DNA of 34,201 nucleotides from Bacteroidales bacterium (GTDB lineage: Bacteria; Bacteroidota; Bacteroidia; Bacteroidales; UBA10428), in contig JAFGIP010000106.1 of NCBI GenBank assembly GCA_016929525.1, positions 1-34,201 on the forward strand. Direction: 5' to 3'. The position numbers and the translations under genes are program-made. Below, in pieces: positions 8,306 through 17,211 of this stretch. The notes below the pieces were generated by a model. That model did not search any database, was not told the DNA's origin, and saw only the letters and a list, made by a program, of their open reading frames with translations. How positions within the stretch are numbered: position 1 is the first letter of the stretch; the number at the start of each line of letters is the position of its first letter.

Positions 8306-10210
8306 ATGATAAGAAAATCATTTACTATCTCGATATTATTAATTACCCTTCCAAAAATATATTCACAGGATACAAACTGCTTTTTAGTTGATCATTCACC
8401 TATAGATATTGTAGCACCGACATATATTGATGCAGTAAAACCGTCTGAGCAGTTTACTGTAGAGGTCAGCATCGATCCATACGATACTTTACACAAGGTA
8501 TCTAAATATGTGCTGGGAAATTCAGTTGCAACCTGGGCCGGTAATATAGGGACCGATCCTGATTTTGTCAATTATACCAGTCTCATGTCACCCACTCTTA
8601 TCAGGTATCCAGGAGGCAGCTGGGCTGACATATTTTTCTGGAATGCCAGCAACGAAGGTGATGTTCCGGGTATACCCGATTCGTTGGTCAATTCAGAGGG
8701 AGTCAAAGAACTTTTCTATCCGCAGTTCGGAGCAGCATTTGGTGGTAACTGGCGAATGACCATTGATAATTACTATTCTCTAAAAAGTTCAACAGGCACT
8801 CAGGGATTAATCTCAGTAAATTATGGATATGCACGTTATGGGAGAACGGAAGATCCTGTTGCAACAGCTGCCCACCTTGCTGCAGAATGGGTACGTTATG
8901 ACAACGGAAGAACCAGGTTCTGGGAAGTTGGGAATGAGACAGCAGGAACCTGGGAAGCCGGATGGAGAATTGATACATCATATAATCATGATGACCAACC
9001 AGAAATCGTTAGCGGTGAACTTTACGGTCAACATTTCCTGGTATTTGCCGACTCGATGCGAAAAGCAGCTTCAGAAGTCGGAGCAGAAATCTATATCGGA
9101 GCACAAATACTCCATTATGATGGAACCGGTAGCTGGAATTCAGCTGATCATGAGTGGAATATCGGAGTTTTTAATGCTATCGGCAATGCAGCAGACTTCT
9201 ACGTAATTCATAACTATTTTGGCACTAATTCAAACAGTGCAACCTCATTGTTGAATGAAGGTTATAATACGATTGGCGAAATGATGGATTTTATCCAGGG
9301 AGATATCGAAGATAAAGAAGCAACACCTCGTCCTGTTGCACTTACAGAATGGAACACTTTTGCAACAGGTGATAAAAGATCTTCAAGTATAAATGGTATC
9401 CAGGCAATTTTAGTATTTAATGAACTCAATAAATATGAATATGGTATGTCATGTCGTTGGCTTTTAGCCAACTGGGAAGATGACGGTATCCTTTATGTTG
9501 GTGACGATTCCTCAATTCCCGATTTCAGTCCGCGACCTGCCTTCTTCTATATTTATTATCTGAACAAATTTGTTGGTGATCATTTGATAGCCTCTGAATC
9601 AAACCTTAGTAATATAGTTAGTTATGCATATACTTTTACCACAGGTCATGTATCGGTTATTGTTGTTAACAAAGGTTCTACTAATGAAGTTGTCAGAATC
9701 CTGCCAGGAGAATTTGGGTGCAGCGATAAGTTTTATTTATTTTCTGTAGAAGGTGAGATAATTGGTGATGAAAGTGAAAATTTCCCTCAGGGGGTAAATG
9801 TAAACGGATATGGTCCTGTAAATGATTTCTTGGGCCCTATAGAAAATCTTGAAAGCATAGAAGCAAAAGGTTATGACACCGGCATTGAGATCAGATTTAA
9901 TTCACCGGCCTTTTCAGTTCAATATGTTCTTTTAGAACCCGGTGAAAATTTTTTATCTCCTGTAGAGAATACACTAATGAATAATGAACTGGCTGTATAT
10001 CCAAATCCGTTTGAAAGCCAATTCACAGTTGAACTTTCTGATAATATCAGAAAACTTGAAATTATCGATTTGCAAGGGTGCATTGTTTTTACCAAAGAAT
10101 TATTAAATAAAAAGATATTGCAGATTTCAACTGAATTAAATAGTGGTACTTATTTCCTTAAAGTATATACATCAGATGAAATTCTGATGCAAAAGATAGT
10201 AAAGAACTGA
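8306..10210 (+). CDS. Clan GH-A glycoside hydrolase with T9SS type A sorting domain
   Basis: The ATG at 8306 (634 residues) is preferred over the in-frame TTG at 8288, which overlaps the previous gene and precedes a normal signal peptide (MIRKSFTISILLITL, cleavage near IYSQ). The catalytic part is a TIM barrel of the GH-A clan. LIRYPGGSWAD forms an early strand, FWEVGNE carries a probable acid/base Glu211, and ALTEWNT carries a probable nucleophile Glu348. The overall layout recalls GH51, GH79 or GH30-like arabinofuranosidase or endoglycanase domains, but I cannot fix the family. Residues about 562-634 (VYPNPFESQF to ILMQKIVKN) form a T9SS type A C-terminal sorting domain, so the enzyme is exported across the outer membrane. 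It is the only gene in the operon with this export route, making it the best candidate for the extracellular, first-acting enzyme. Confidence 0.75.
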   Translation: MIRKSFTISILLITLPKIYSQDTNCFLVDHSPIDIVAPTYIDAVKPSEQFTVEVSIDPYDTLHKVSKYVLGNSVATWAGNIGTDPDFVNYTSLMSPTLIRYPGGSWADIFFWNASNEGDVPGIPDSLVNSEGVKELFYPQFGAAFGGNWRMTIDNYYSLKSSTGTQGLISVNYGYARYGRTEDPVATAAHLAAEWVRYDNGRTRFWEVGNETAGTWEAGWRIDTSYNHDDQPEIVSGELYGQHFLVFADSMRKAASEVGAEIYIGAQILHYDGTGSWNSADHEWNIGVFNAIGNAADFYVIHNYFGTNSNSATSLLNEGYNTIGEMMDFIQGDIEDKEATPRPVALTEWNTFATGDKRSSSINGIQAILVFNELNKYEYGMSCRWLLANWEDDGILYVGDDSSIPDFSPRPAFFYIYYLNKFVGDHLIASESNLSNIVSYAYTFTTGHVSVIVVNKGSTNEVVRILPGEFGCSDKFYLFSVEGEIIGDESENFPQGVNVNGYGPVNDFLGPIENLESIEAKGYDTGIEIRFNSPAFSVQYVLLEPGENFLSPVENTLMNNELAVYPNPFESQFTVELSDNIRKLEIIDLQGCIVFTKELLNKKILQISTELNSGTYFLKVYTSDEILMQKIVKN

Positions 10211-10232
10211 TCAACCCTAATTAAATAGCCCG

Positions 10233-12674
10233 GTGAAAATTTTTAGACATCAGATTACCTTAATCGCTTTTATACTGACCCTGCAATGTTATGGTGAATT
10301 AATATGCTCAGCATCAAACCCGGTAAAAGGATTCACCAGCTGGCTTCCTGCACGAACCTGGGATAACGCAATGCTTTGTGGTAACGGAACAATGGGAGCA
10401 ATGATATATGGGAATCCTCATGATGAAACAATTATTGTAAATCATGCATTGCTCTATCTGCCTAATACAGAACCTTTAAAACCTATTGATCAGATTTCTA
10501 TCCTTGATGAAATTAGGCAGGCGGGGTTAGATGGGGATTTTAAAAAAGCATCCCGTTTGCCATATGAATTGGCACTTAAAGAGGGCTATGGCGGTACACG
10601 TTGGCATGATCCTTATATCCCTGCTTTTGAAATTAAAATTCATATGGATGCAGGGAACATTGAAAAATATAAACGGAGTGTAAATTTTGAAACCGGTGAG
10701 GCCATCGTCAGCTGGTCACAGGATGGAAAAACTTTCAAAAGACAGGTGTTTACATCAAGGGCAGATACTGTTTTAGTCATTAAAATTTCAGGTACTGAAT
10801 CTTTTAACTGTCAGGTTGAATTAAAACAGCTTCCCGTCGAATGGGATCAGTGGGATTACATTAACAGTACCGTTAAAAAAACTGAAATAACAGCATACGA
10901 CAATACCCTAAGATATAGTTGTGAATTCAATAAAAAGTTTACAGAAAGCATAAGTGGCTTTGAGGGAGCAGGCAGGATATATCTCGTTGGCGGAAGTTCC
11001 AGGGTTAAGAATAATTCGCTGTATATCAACAATGCCAACGAGATTATCCTGCTTTTATCATTAAATCCTTACTCCCAAAATGATAGTTCTGCTTTTAATA
11101 CTGCTCTGAACAGGATTAATAAACTTAATCCTGATTATAAAGACATACTTTTAAAACATACTGAAATTCATGGTGAATTATTTAATCGTGTGAATTTCAA
11201 TTTATACGGTTCAGAGAGAGACAGGAACCTTGATGCTGAAGTAATGATGCTTCAGGCTAAAAATCGCTATAGCTGCGCTTTTATTGAAAAACAGTTCTAT
11301 GCTTCGCGGTACAATATTTTAAGTGCTACTGGTATTAAACCACCAAATCTGCAGGGAATATGGGGTGGTACATGGACACCTCCATGGTCATCGGTTTTTA
11401 CAAATGACGGCAATGTACCGGTAGCCATTTCTTCTTTCATGAGTTCAAATCTGGAAGAACTTATAATGGCTTATTTTCGATATCACGAAAGTCTTCTACC
11501 CCATTACAGGGAAAATGCTAAGAATCTTTTCGGATGCAGAGGTATCAATATTCCGGCCCATACAGGAACACACGGCTATTTAAATCATTTTGGCGACGTT
11601 TGGTGTTTATCTCTCTGGACGGCAGGAGCCGGCTGGGTTTCAAGTTTCTTTTTTGATTATTACTTGTATACAGGTGATATTACTTTCCTAAAAGAAAGAG
11701 CATATCCCTTTATGAAGGAGACTGCTCATTTTTATGAAGATTTTTTAATTGAAGGGCCAAATGGAAGATTTATTTTCAATCCTTCTTATTCTCCTGAAAA
11801 TAATCCGGCAAATAGTGAATCGCAGGCTGTAATTAACGCCACCATGGATGTTATGGTTGCCAGACAATTATTAAAAAACTGCATCAAAGCAGGAAACCTT
11901 ATCGGAGAAAATCCGGATAAAATAAAATTATGGAAAGAAATGCTGAATAAAATGCCGGCATATGAATTAAACGAAAAAGGAGAGTTGCGTGAATGGATAT
12001 GGCCCGAACTGGAAGAAAATCATGCACATCGTCATGTTTCACATTTATATGGTCTTTATGATATAATTGATCCTGACCTGGCAGCTGATCCGGAGCTGAT
12101 TGATGGTGCCAGAAAGGTATTGATGGAAAAACTTAAGGTTAGACAAGCCGATAATGGAGGAATAATGGTTTTTGGACTGGTGCAGTTAGCCTGGATTGCT
12201 GCCAGCCTTGGAAACGGGAAGACCGTGGAAGAAATTCTGCAATGGCTGTCTGCACAATACTGGTCAAACTCATTGGCTACATATCACGATCCGAACGGAC
12301 TTTTTAATATGGATTTGAGCGGAGGATTTCAGCAGGTTATTATCAAAGCTTTATTGTATTCCGAAACCGGAATGATTAGAATCCTGCCGGCGTTGCCACC
12401 GACCTGGAAACAGGGAGAAATTTCAGGCATCAAATTGCGCGGACAAATAGAGGTCAAACGGCTGTCATGGGAAGAAAATAGTATAAATGTTGACATGGTA
12501 TCTGATATTGATCAAACAGCTAGTATCAGTTTCCCTGATGAAGTCAAAAATATTGAACTGACCGAAGGACTGACAAAAAATGATTTTCAAAAGAAATCAA
12601 AAACTGAATATATCATTAAACTACAAAAATATAACCCCGTTTCCCTGCGTGTGCAATTAGATGTAATAAATTAA
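10233..12674 (+). CDS. GH95-family glycoside hydrolase, variant active site
   Basis: This is an 813-residue GH95 enzyme, a family of inverting alpha-L-fucosidases and alpha-L-galactosidases. The start is GTG at 10233, chosen because a signal peptide (MKIFRHQITLIAFILTL) follows at once. The N-terminal beta-sandwich has ARTWDNAMLCGNGTMGAMIYG. The (alpha/alpha)6 barrel has PPNLQGIWGG, TPPWSS, SYSPENN with Glu522 matching the family general acid, HRHVSHLYGLYD, and FNMDLSGGF with Asp694 at the place of the family base. Usual members carry NxN after the TPPW motif; an ungapped alignment gives Asp392-Gly-Asn394 here, so the first Asn is replaced by Asp. It lies 22 bp after the T9SS enzyme and 11 bp before the GH97 gene. 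Removing alpha-fucose from xyloglucan side chains would fit, but the altered residue leaves specificity open. Confidence 0.8.
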   Translation: MKIFRHQITLIAFILTLQCYGELICSASNPVKGFTSWLPARTWDNAMLCGNGTMGAMIYGNPHDETIIVNHALLYLPNTEPLKPIDQISILDEIRQAGLDGDFKKASRLPYELALKEGYGGTRWHDPYIPAFEIKIHMDAGNIEKYKRSVNFETGEAIVSWSQDGKTFKRQVFTSRADTVLVIKISGTESFNCQVELKQLPVEWDQWDYINSTVKKTEITAYDNTLRYSCEFNKKFTESISGFEGAGRIYLVGGSSRVKNNSLYINNANEIILLLSLNPYSQNDSSAFNTALNRINKLNPDYKDILLKHTEIHGELFNRVNFNLYGSERDRNLDAEVMMLQAKNRYSCAFIEKQFYASRYNILSATGIKPPNLQGIWGGTWTPPWSSVFTNDGNVPVAISSFMSSNLEELIMAYFRYHESLLPHYRENAKNLFGCRGINIPAHTGTHGYLNHFGDVWCLSLWTAGAGWVSSFFFDYYLYTGDITFLKERAYPFMKETAHFYEDFLIEGPNGRFIFNPSYSPENNPANSESQAVINATMDVMVARQLLKNCIKAGNLIGENPDKIKLWKEMLNKMPAYELNEKGELREWIWPELEENHAHRHVSHLYGLYDIIDPDLAADPELIDGARKVLMEKLKVRQADNGGIMVFGLVQLAWIAASLGNGKTVEEILQWLSAQYWSNSLATYHDPNGLFNMDLSGGFQQVIIKALLYSETGMIRILPALPPTWKQGEISGIKLRGQIEVKRLSWEENSINVDMVSDIDQTASISFPDEVKNIELTEGLTKNDFQKKSKTEYIIKLQKYNPVSLRVQLDVIN

Positions 12675-12685
12675 AAAACTTAGGT

Positions 12686-14665
12686 ATGAAGAGGAATATT
12701 TTGTTAACGCTGTTACTGACTATTGTTCTTATCTCTTGCAACAGACAATCACAGCTGTCAGTAGAATCGCCCGACGGGAATATTAAACTGGTGTTTTCAT
12801 CTTCAGAAAATTCAGTTCAGTATAAAATTTTCTATATAGATACCGAGATTATAAAAAACTCTGCTTTAGGTTTGGTCATTAAAGAAAATGACACATTAAC
12901 AAATAATCTTGTAATTACCAGTAGCCATAAAAATACTTACGATGAAACCTGGGAACAACCATGGGGTGAAAAAAGATTTATCAGAAATAACTACAATGAA
13001 ATATTTGTCTCGCTTAAAGAATCCAGCGGTAAACAACGACAAATTAATATAATCTTTCGGGTATTTAATGATGGAGTTGGTTACAGATATGAGATTCCTG
13101 AACAACCAAACCTTGACAGCATTATCATAACCGATGAGTTGACCGAATTTAAGTTTGCTGATAACCATGAAGGCTGGTGGATTCCTGCTTACAGAGACAA
13201 CAGATATGAATATCTGTATAAAAAGTCAGCACTTAGTGAAATAGATACCGTTCATACTCCTTTTACCATTGAAACAAATGATGGATTTTATCTGAGTATT
13301 CACGAAGCTAATCTTACTAATTATGCGAGTATGACACTTGCTTCCGTTGGTGATAATACTTTAAAATGTGACCTGGTCCCATGGGCCGATAGTACGAAAG
13401 TCAAAACTTCGGCTCCAATGGTCACTCCCTGGAGAACTATTCAAATAACAGATAAACCCGGTGACCTGATTACTTCATATCTGATATTAAACCTGAATGA
13501 ACCAAATAGGCTTGATGATATCTCTTGGATAAACCCTGTAAAATACATGGGAATTTGGTGGGGAATGCACATTGGTAGATATACCTTCTGGGAAAGCGAT
13601 AATCAGGGAGCAACCACAGCTAATGCAAAATACTATATCGATTTTGCATCAGAACAAGGTATTAAGTACTTACTGATTGAAGGGTGGAATACCGGGTGGA
13701 CCCCTTCATGGTATGAAAATCTACTGCATGTTTTTTCCTTTACCCAGTGCGCAAATAATTTCAGTTTTAATGAAGTAGTCGATTATGCTAAATCAAAAAA
13801 GGTAAACATAATCGGTTATCATGAAACCGGATCGAACCTCGAAAATTATCTGGCTCAGATAGATAGTGCTATGCAAATGTATGAGGATGCAGATATACAT
13901 AACATAAAAATCGGACAGGTAGGATCACGTCTTCAACTTAAAGAATGGCACCATGGACAATTTGGAGTTGAATATTACAGATATGTACTTGAAAAAGCTG
14001 CTGAGCACAAATTGACGGTAAATTTTCACGAACCGATTAAACCAACCGGGTTAAGGCGTACAATGCCAAATCTAATGACCGGAGAAGGAGCTCGCGGTCA
14101 GGAATATAATGCGTGGAGTGAAGGAAATCCGCCTTTACATACATGCATATTGCCTTTTACAAGATTGCTTGCCGGGCCAATGGATTTTACCCCTGGTGTT
14201 TTTAAAATTACTACAACGCGAGTACATACAACTCTCGCTAAACAACTGGCGTTATATGTAATTATATTTTCACCGGTACAAATGCTTGCTGATCTGCCTG
14301 AAAACTATGACAGTCATCCTGCCTTCCGTTTTTTAATTGATGTACCTGTCGACTGGGAAGATACAAAAGTACTGGAAGGTGAAATTGGCGAATACATTAC
14401 TATTGTCCGTAAAGACAGACACAGCAATGATTGGTATCTTGGAAGCATTACCAACAAAACTGCACGTGAAACCAAAGTTGATCTTTCTTTCCTGGAAGAT
14501 GGAGAAGTATATATCGCAACAATATATGCAGATGGTGAAGATGCCGAATATGATAAAAATCCGGAAAGTTACCGGATCGATACAATGAAAGTAACCAGCA
14601 CTTCATCAGTTGATTTGAAACTCGCCCCTGGCGGAGGATGCGCTATCCAGTTTATTAAACTTTAA
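12686..14665 (+). CDS. GH97 alpha-glycosidase, SusB-type inverting subgroup
   Basis: This GH97 lipoprotein of 659 residues has a signal peptide ending in the lipobox LISC. An N-terminal beta-sandwich (about 20-280) precedes the TIM barrel (about 285-560) and a C-terminal beta domain. The four glutamates of the SusB active site are present with matching spacing: Glu380 (YHET), Glu449 (NFHEP), Glu467 (TGEG) and Glu473 (QEY). Spacings of 69, 87 and 93 residues from the first equal those between SusB Glu439, Glu508, Glu526 and Glu532 as I recall them. The Asp nucleophile of the retaining alpha-galactosidase subgroup is not seen; the region reads KIGQVGSRLQ. I therefore expect an inverting, calcium-dependent alpha-glucosidase-like enzyme. 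Its exact substrate in this hemicellulose-like locus is not obvious. Confidence 0.85.
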   Translation: MKRNILLTLLLTIVLISCNRQSQLSVESPDGNIKLVFSSSENSVQYKIFYIDTEIIKNSALGLVIKENDTLTNNLVITSSHKNTYDETWEQPWGEKRFIRNNYNEIFVSLKESSGKQRQINIIFRVFNDGVGYRYEIPEQPNLDSIIITDELTEFKFADNHEGWWIPAYRDNRYEYLYKKSALSEIDTVHTPFTIETNDGFYLSIHEANLTNYASMTLASVGDNTLKCDLVPWADSTKVKTSAPMVTPWRTIQITDKPGDLITSYLILNLNEPNRLDDISWINPVKYMGIWWGMHIGRYTFWESDNQGATTANAKYYIDFASEQGIKYLLIEGWNTGWTPSWYENLLHVFSFTQCANNFSFNEVVDYAKSKKVNIIGYHETGSNLENYLAQIDSAMQMYEDADIHNIKIGQVGSRLQLKEWHHGQFGVEYYRYVLEKAAEHKLTVNFHEPIKPTGLRRTMPNLMTGEGARGQEYNAWSEGNPPLHTCILPFTRLLAGPMDFTPGVFKITTTRVHTTLAKQLALYVIIFSPVQMLADLPENYDSHPAFRFLIDVPVDWEDTKVLEGEIGEYITIVRKDRHSNDWYLGSITNKTARETKVDLSFLEDGEVYIATIYADGEDAEYDKNPESYRIDTMKVTSTSSVDLKLAPGGGCAIQFIKL

Positions 14666-14797
14666 ATTGATTATATATAGTTAAATACTTTCTTTAAGAA
14701 CTTCGCTCTTTCTTTGTGATCTCTGTAGTTTATCTTTATGCGAGATGATAAAAAAGCATTTCCGTTGAATTAAAAGAAATGATTAAATTTTTAAACA

Positions 14798-17209
14798 ATG
14801 AAAAATAAATTATTAAAAACATTATTATTAATAGTAATGGCCATTGCAGTTATCAGGGACTTGGTCTTTGCACAACTTCAGGGCTTCACTCTGCAGAACG
14901 AACCGATAGATATAAGCCCGGACTTCAGCAGTTTTAAAAATACGTATTATCTGGCTGATCAGTTGGCAAATTTTGATCCGTTAACGGGAAAAGGTGAAAT
15001 TCAATATGATCGTTATGAATATTCCACAAGAATGGCATTTAACAATATGCTTGGAAAATTAAATCCTGTTGTCCCGAATGAATTTCCCGGAATTGAATAT
15101 GCCGCTTCACCCCACCTCCCGTTTTCGGTTGAATTTATTTCTCCCCGAACAGTGCGGATTAAAGCAAAATCCGGCACAGAAGTTAATCCTGATGAAAAAT
15201 CGTTAATGCTGGTAAATGGAGTTGCGCCTGTCAGTGATGCATGGAAATATTCAAAAAGTGATGATAACCATGTGTATACGAGTGAATTCGGAAAAGTAGT
15301 AATCTCTTCAAAGCCTTTTCGGATATCAGTTTTTGATAATAAAGGAAAGCTGCTGACAAGTACAAATCATCATGAAGATAATGCACTTACAACATATACT
15401 CCTGTATTACCATTTTCATTTGTTCGTCGTGCATCGGATTATTCAAGAAGTTTTTCCGCAACCTTCAACCTTTCTCCCGATGAGAAGATTTTCGGCCTCG
15501 GTGAATCGTACACAGTATTTAATAAACGCGGACAAAAAGTAGTACTGTGGGTCGATGATCCGAACGGGGTGCAGAATGAAACTATGTACAAACCCGTCCC
15601 ATTCTTTATGAGCAGTCGCGGATATGGAGTATTCATGCATACCTCATCACCTGTTACCTGCGATTTCGGTAAATACTTTAATGGCGTTTCCTCTCTGATG
15701 ATTGGTGATGAAGCGCTGGACCTTTTCATCTTCATTGGAGAACCCAAAGACATACTTGATGAGTATACCGATCTTACAGGCAAGTCTCCACTTCCCCCAT
15801 TGTGGTCATTTGGGTTCTGGATGAGCCGGATAACATATTTCTCGGAAGATGATGGCAGGATTGTAGTTGATAAACTCAGGAAATACGAAGTCCCTGCCGA
15901 TGTTCTGCATTTCGATACAGGTTGGTTTGAAACTGATTGGCGCTGTGATTACCAGTTTTCTCCATCCCGGTTTAAAGATCCTGAAAAAATGATTACCGAT
16001 TTCAAAGAAAAAGGAATACATACATGTCTGTGGCAACTTCCCTACTTCGTTCCAAAGAATACATTGTTCCCTGAAATACTTGAAAAAGGGCTATATGTGA
16101 AGAACGATAAAGGTAATCTGCCCTATGAAGATGCAGTACTCGATTTTTCAAATCCTGAGACTGTTGATTGGTATCAGGCTAAGATAAAAGGACTTCTCGA
16201 CCTGGGTGTTGGAGCTATTAAAGTCGATTTTGGTGAGGCAGCTCCTGCCAAAGGAATTTATGCATCAGGAAAATCCGGTTTTTATGAACATAACCTGTAT
16301 CCATTGCGATACAATAAGGCTGTTTCGGATATTACTTACGAAACTCACGGTGAACGCATTATCTGGGCCAGAAGTACCTGGGCCGGAAGTCAAAGATATC
16401 CTGTACACTGGGGTGGCGATCCTGCTAATACATATTCAGCTATGTCAACAACGCTGCGTGGGGGTTTGTCAATTGGTCTGTCAGGATTTTCGTTCTGGAG
16501 TCATGATATCGGAGGATTCGTTTTAAAAACTCCTGAAAATATTTATAGGCACTGGACTCCTTTTGGAATGCTTACATCTCACGTAAGAAGTCATGGAACT
16601 CCTCCAACGGAACCATGGGAGTACAGCGAAGATTTTCTGAACGCATTTCGTGAAGCTGATAACATGCGCTATCGACTTATGCCGTATATCTATGCTCAGG
16701 CTAAGGATTGCTCCGAAAGAGGACTTCCTATGCTGCGTGCCCTTTTTATAGAATTTCCTGATGATCCCGGATCATGGCTGATAGATGATCAGTATATGTT
16801 TGGTACAAATATTCTTGTGGCACCATTATTCTCCGATGATAATAATAGAAATATTTATTTGCCACCGGGAAAGTGGATCGACTATCAAACTGGAAAAATG
16901 TATGAAGGAGGCTGGCACATGATTGAAGCAGGTGAAATACCAATTATAATGCTGGTGCGCAATGGCTCGGTTATACCACATATTAAACTGGCTCAGTCGA
17001 CAAAATTTATGGACTGGTCAGAAATTGAACTGGTCGTTTACAACGACCATAATAAAAAATCGGATGGAATTATCTTTCTGCCAGATGAAGATACTCTGAA
17101 GAAAGTAAGAATTATAACAGATAAAGAAGGTCTTAAACTTGTGCAGGATCCTTATAATAATAAAGTTACCTTGATACTTAACAGCTGTACTAACCGTTTA
17201 AATAATTAA
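14798..17209 (+). CDS. GH31 alpha-xylosidase (YicI-like)
   Basis: This 803-residue GH31 enzyme is expected to remove alpha-1,6-xylose from the non-reducing end of xyloglucan oligosaccharides. A Sec signal peptide ends near LVFAQ. An N-terminal beta-sandwich with FGLGESYTVFNKRGQ precedes the barrel with PPLWSFGFWMSR and LHFDTGWF. Asp477 in IKVDFGEAAP is the nucleophile and Asp541 in VHWGGDPANTY is the acid/base. The KxDFGE form and the conserved RGGLSIGLSGFSFWSHDIGGF region follow E. coli YicI, a known alpha-xylosidase, more closely than GH31 alpha-glucosidases. It is separated from the GH97 gene by 132 bp, the largest gap in the operon, and its stop is 2 bp from the GH3 start. Signal peptide implies a periplasmic location. 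Confidence 0.88.
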   Translation: MKNKLLKTLLLIVMAIAVIRDLVFAQLQGFTLQNEPIDISPDFSSFKNTYYLADQLANFDPLTGKGEIQYDRYEYSTRMAFNNMLGKLNPVVPNEFPGIEYAASPHLPFSVEFISPRTVRIKAKSGTEVNPDEKSLMLVNGVAPVSDAWKYSKSDDNHVYTSEFGKVVISSKPFRISVFDNKGKLLTSTNHHEDNALTTYTPVLPFSFVRRASDYSRSFSATFNLSPDEKIFGLGESYTVFNKRGQKVVLWVDDPNGVQNETMYKPVPFFMSSRGYGVFMHTSSPVTCDFGKYFNGVSSLMIGDEALDLFIFIGEPKDILDEYTDLTGKSPLPPLWSFGFWMSRITYFSEDDGRIVVDKLRKYEVPADVLHFDTGWFETDWRCDYQFSPSRFKDPEKMITDFKEKGIHTCLWQLPYFVPKNTLFPEILEKGLYVKNDKGNLPYEDAVLDFSNPETVDWYQAKIKGLLDLGVGAIKVDFGEAAPAKGIYASGKSGFYEHNLYPLRYNKAVSDITYETHGERIIWARSTWAGSQRYPVHWGGDPANTYSAMSTTLRGGLSIGLSGFSFWSHDIGGFVLKTPENIYRHWTPFGMLTSHVRSHGTPPTEPWEYSEDFLNAFREADNMRYRLMPYIYAQAKDCSERGLPMLRALFIEFPDDPGSWLIDDQYMFGTNILVAPLFSDDNNRNIYLPPGKWIDYQTGKMYEGGWHMIEAGEIPIIMLVRNGSVIPHIKLAQSTKFMDWSEIELVVYNDHNKKSDGIIFLPDEDTLKKVRIITDKEGLKLVQDPYNNKVTLILNSCTNRLNN

Positions 17210-17211
17210 TT

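Noticed and set aside
14713-14738. Promoter before GH31 (TTTG and TATCTTTA)
   Set aside because: The 14-nt spacer is shorter than the usual range and the -7 element is imperfect, so it is not listed as a feature.
15439-15783. Antisense open frames inside the enzyme genes (for example 15439-15783, 17323-17757, 3994-4317)
   Set aside because: They lie opposite well-supported glycosidase genes, have no family features, and have low-complexity, Ser- or His-rich composition typical of reverse frames.
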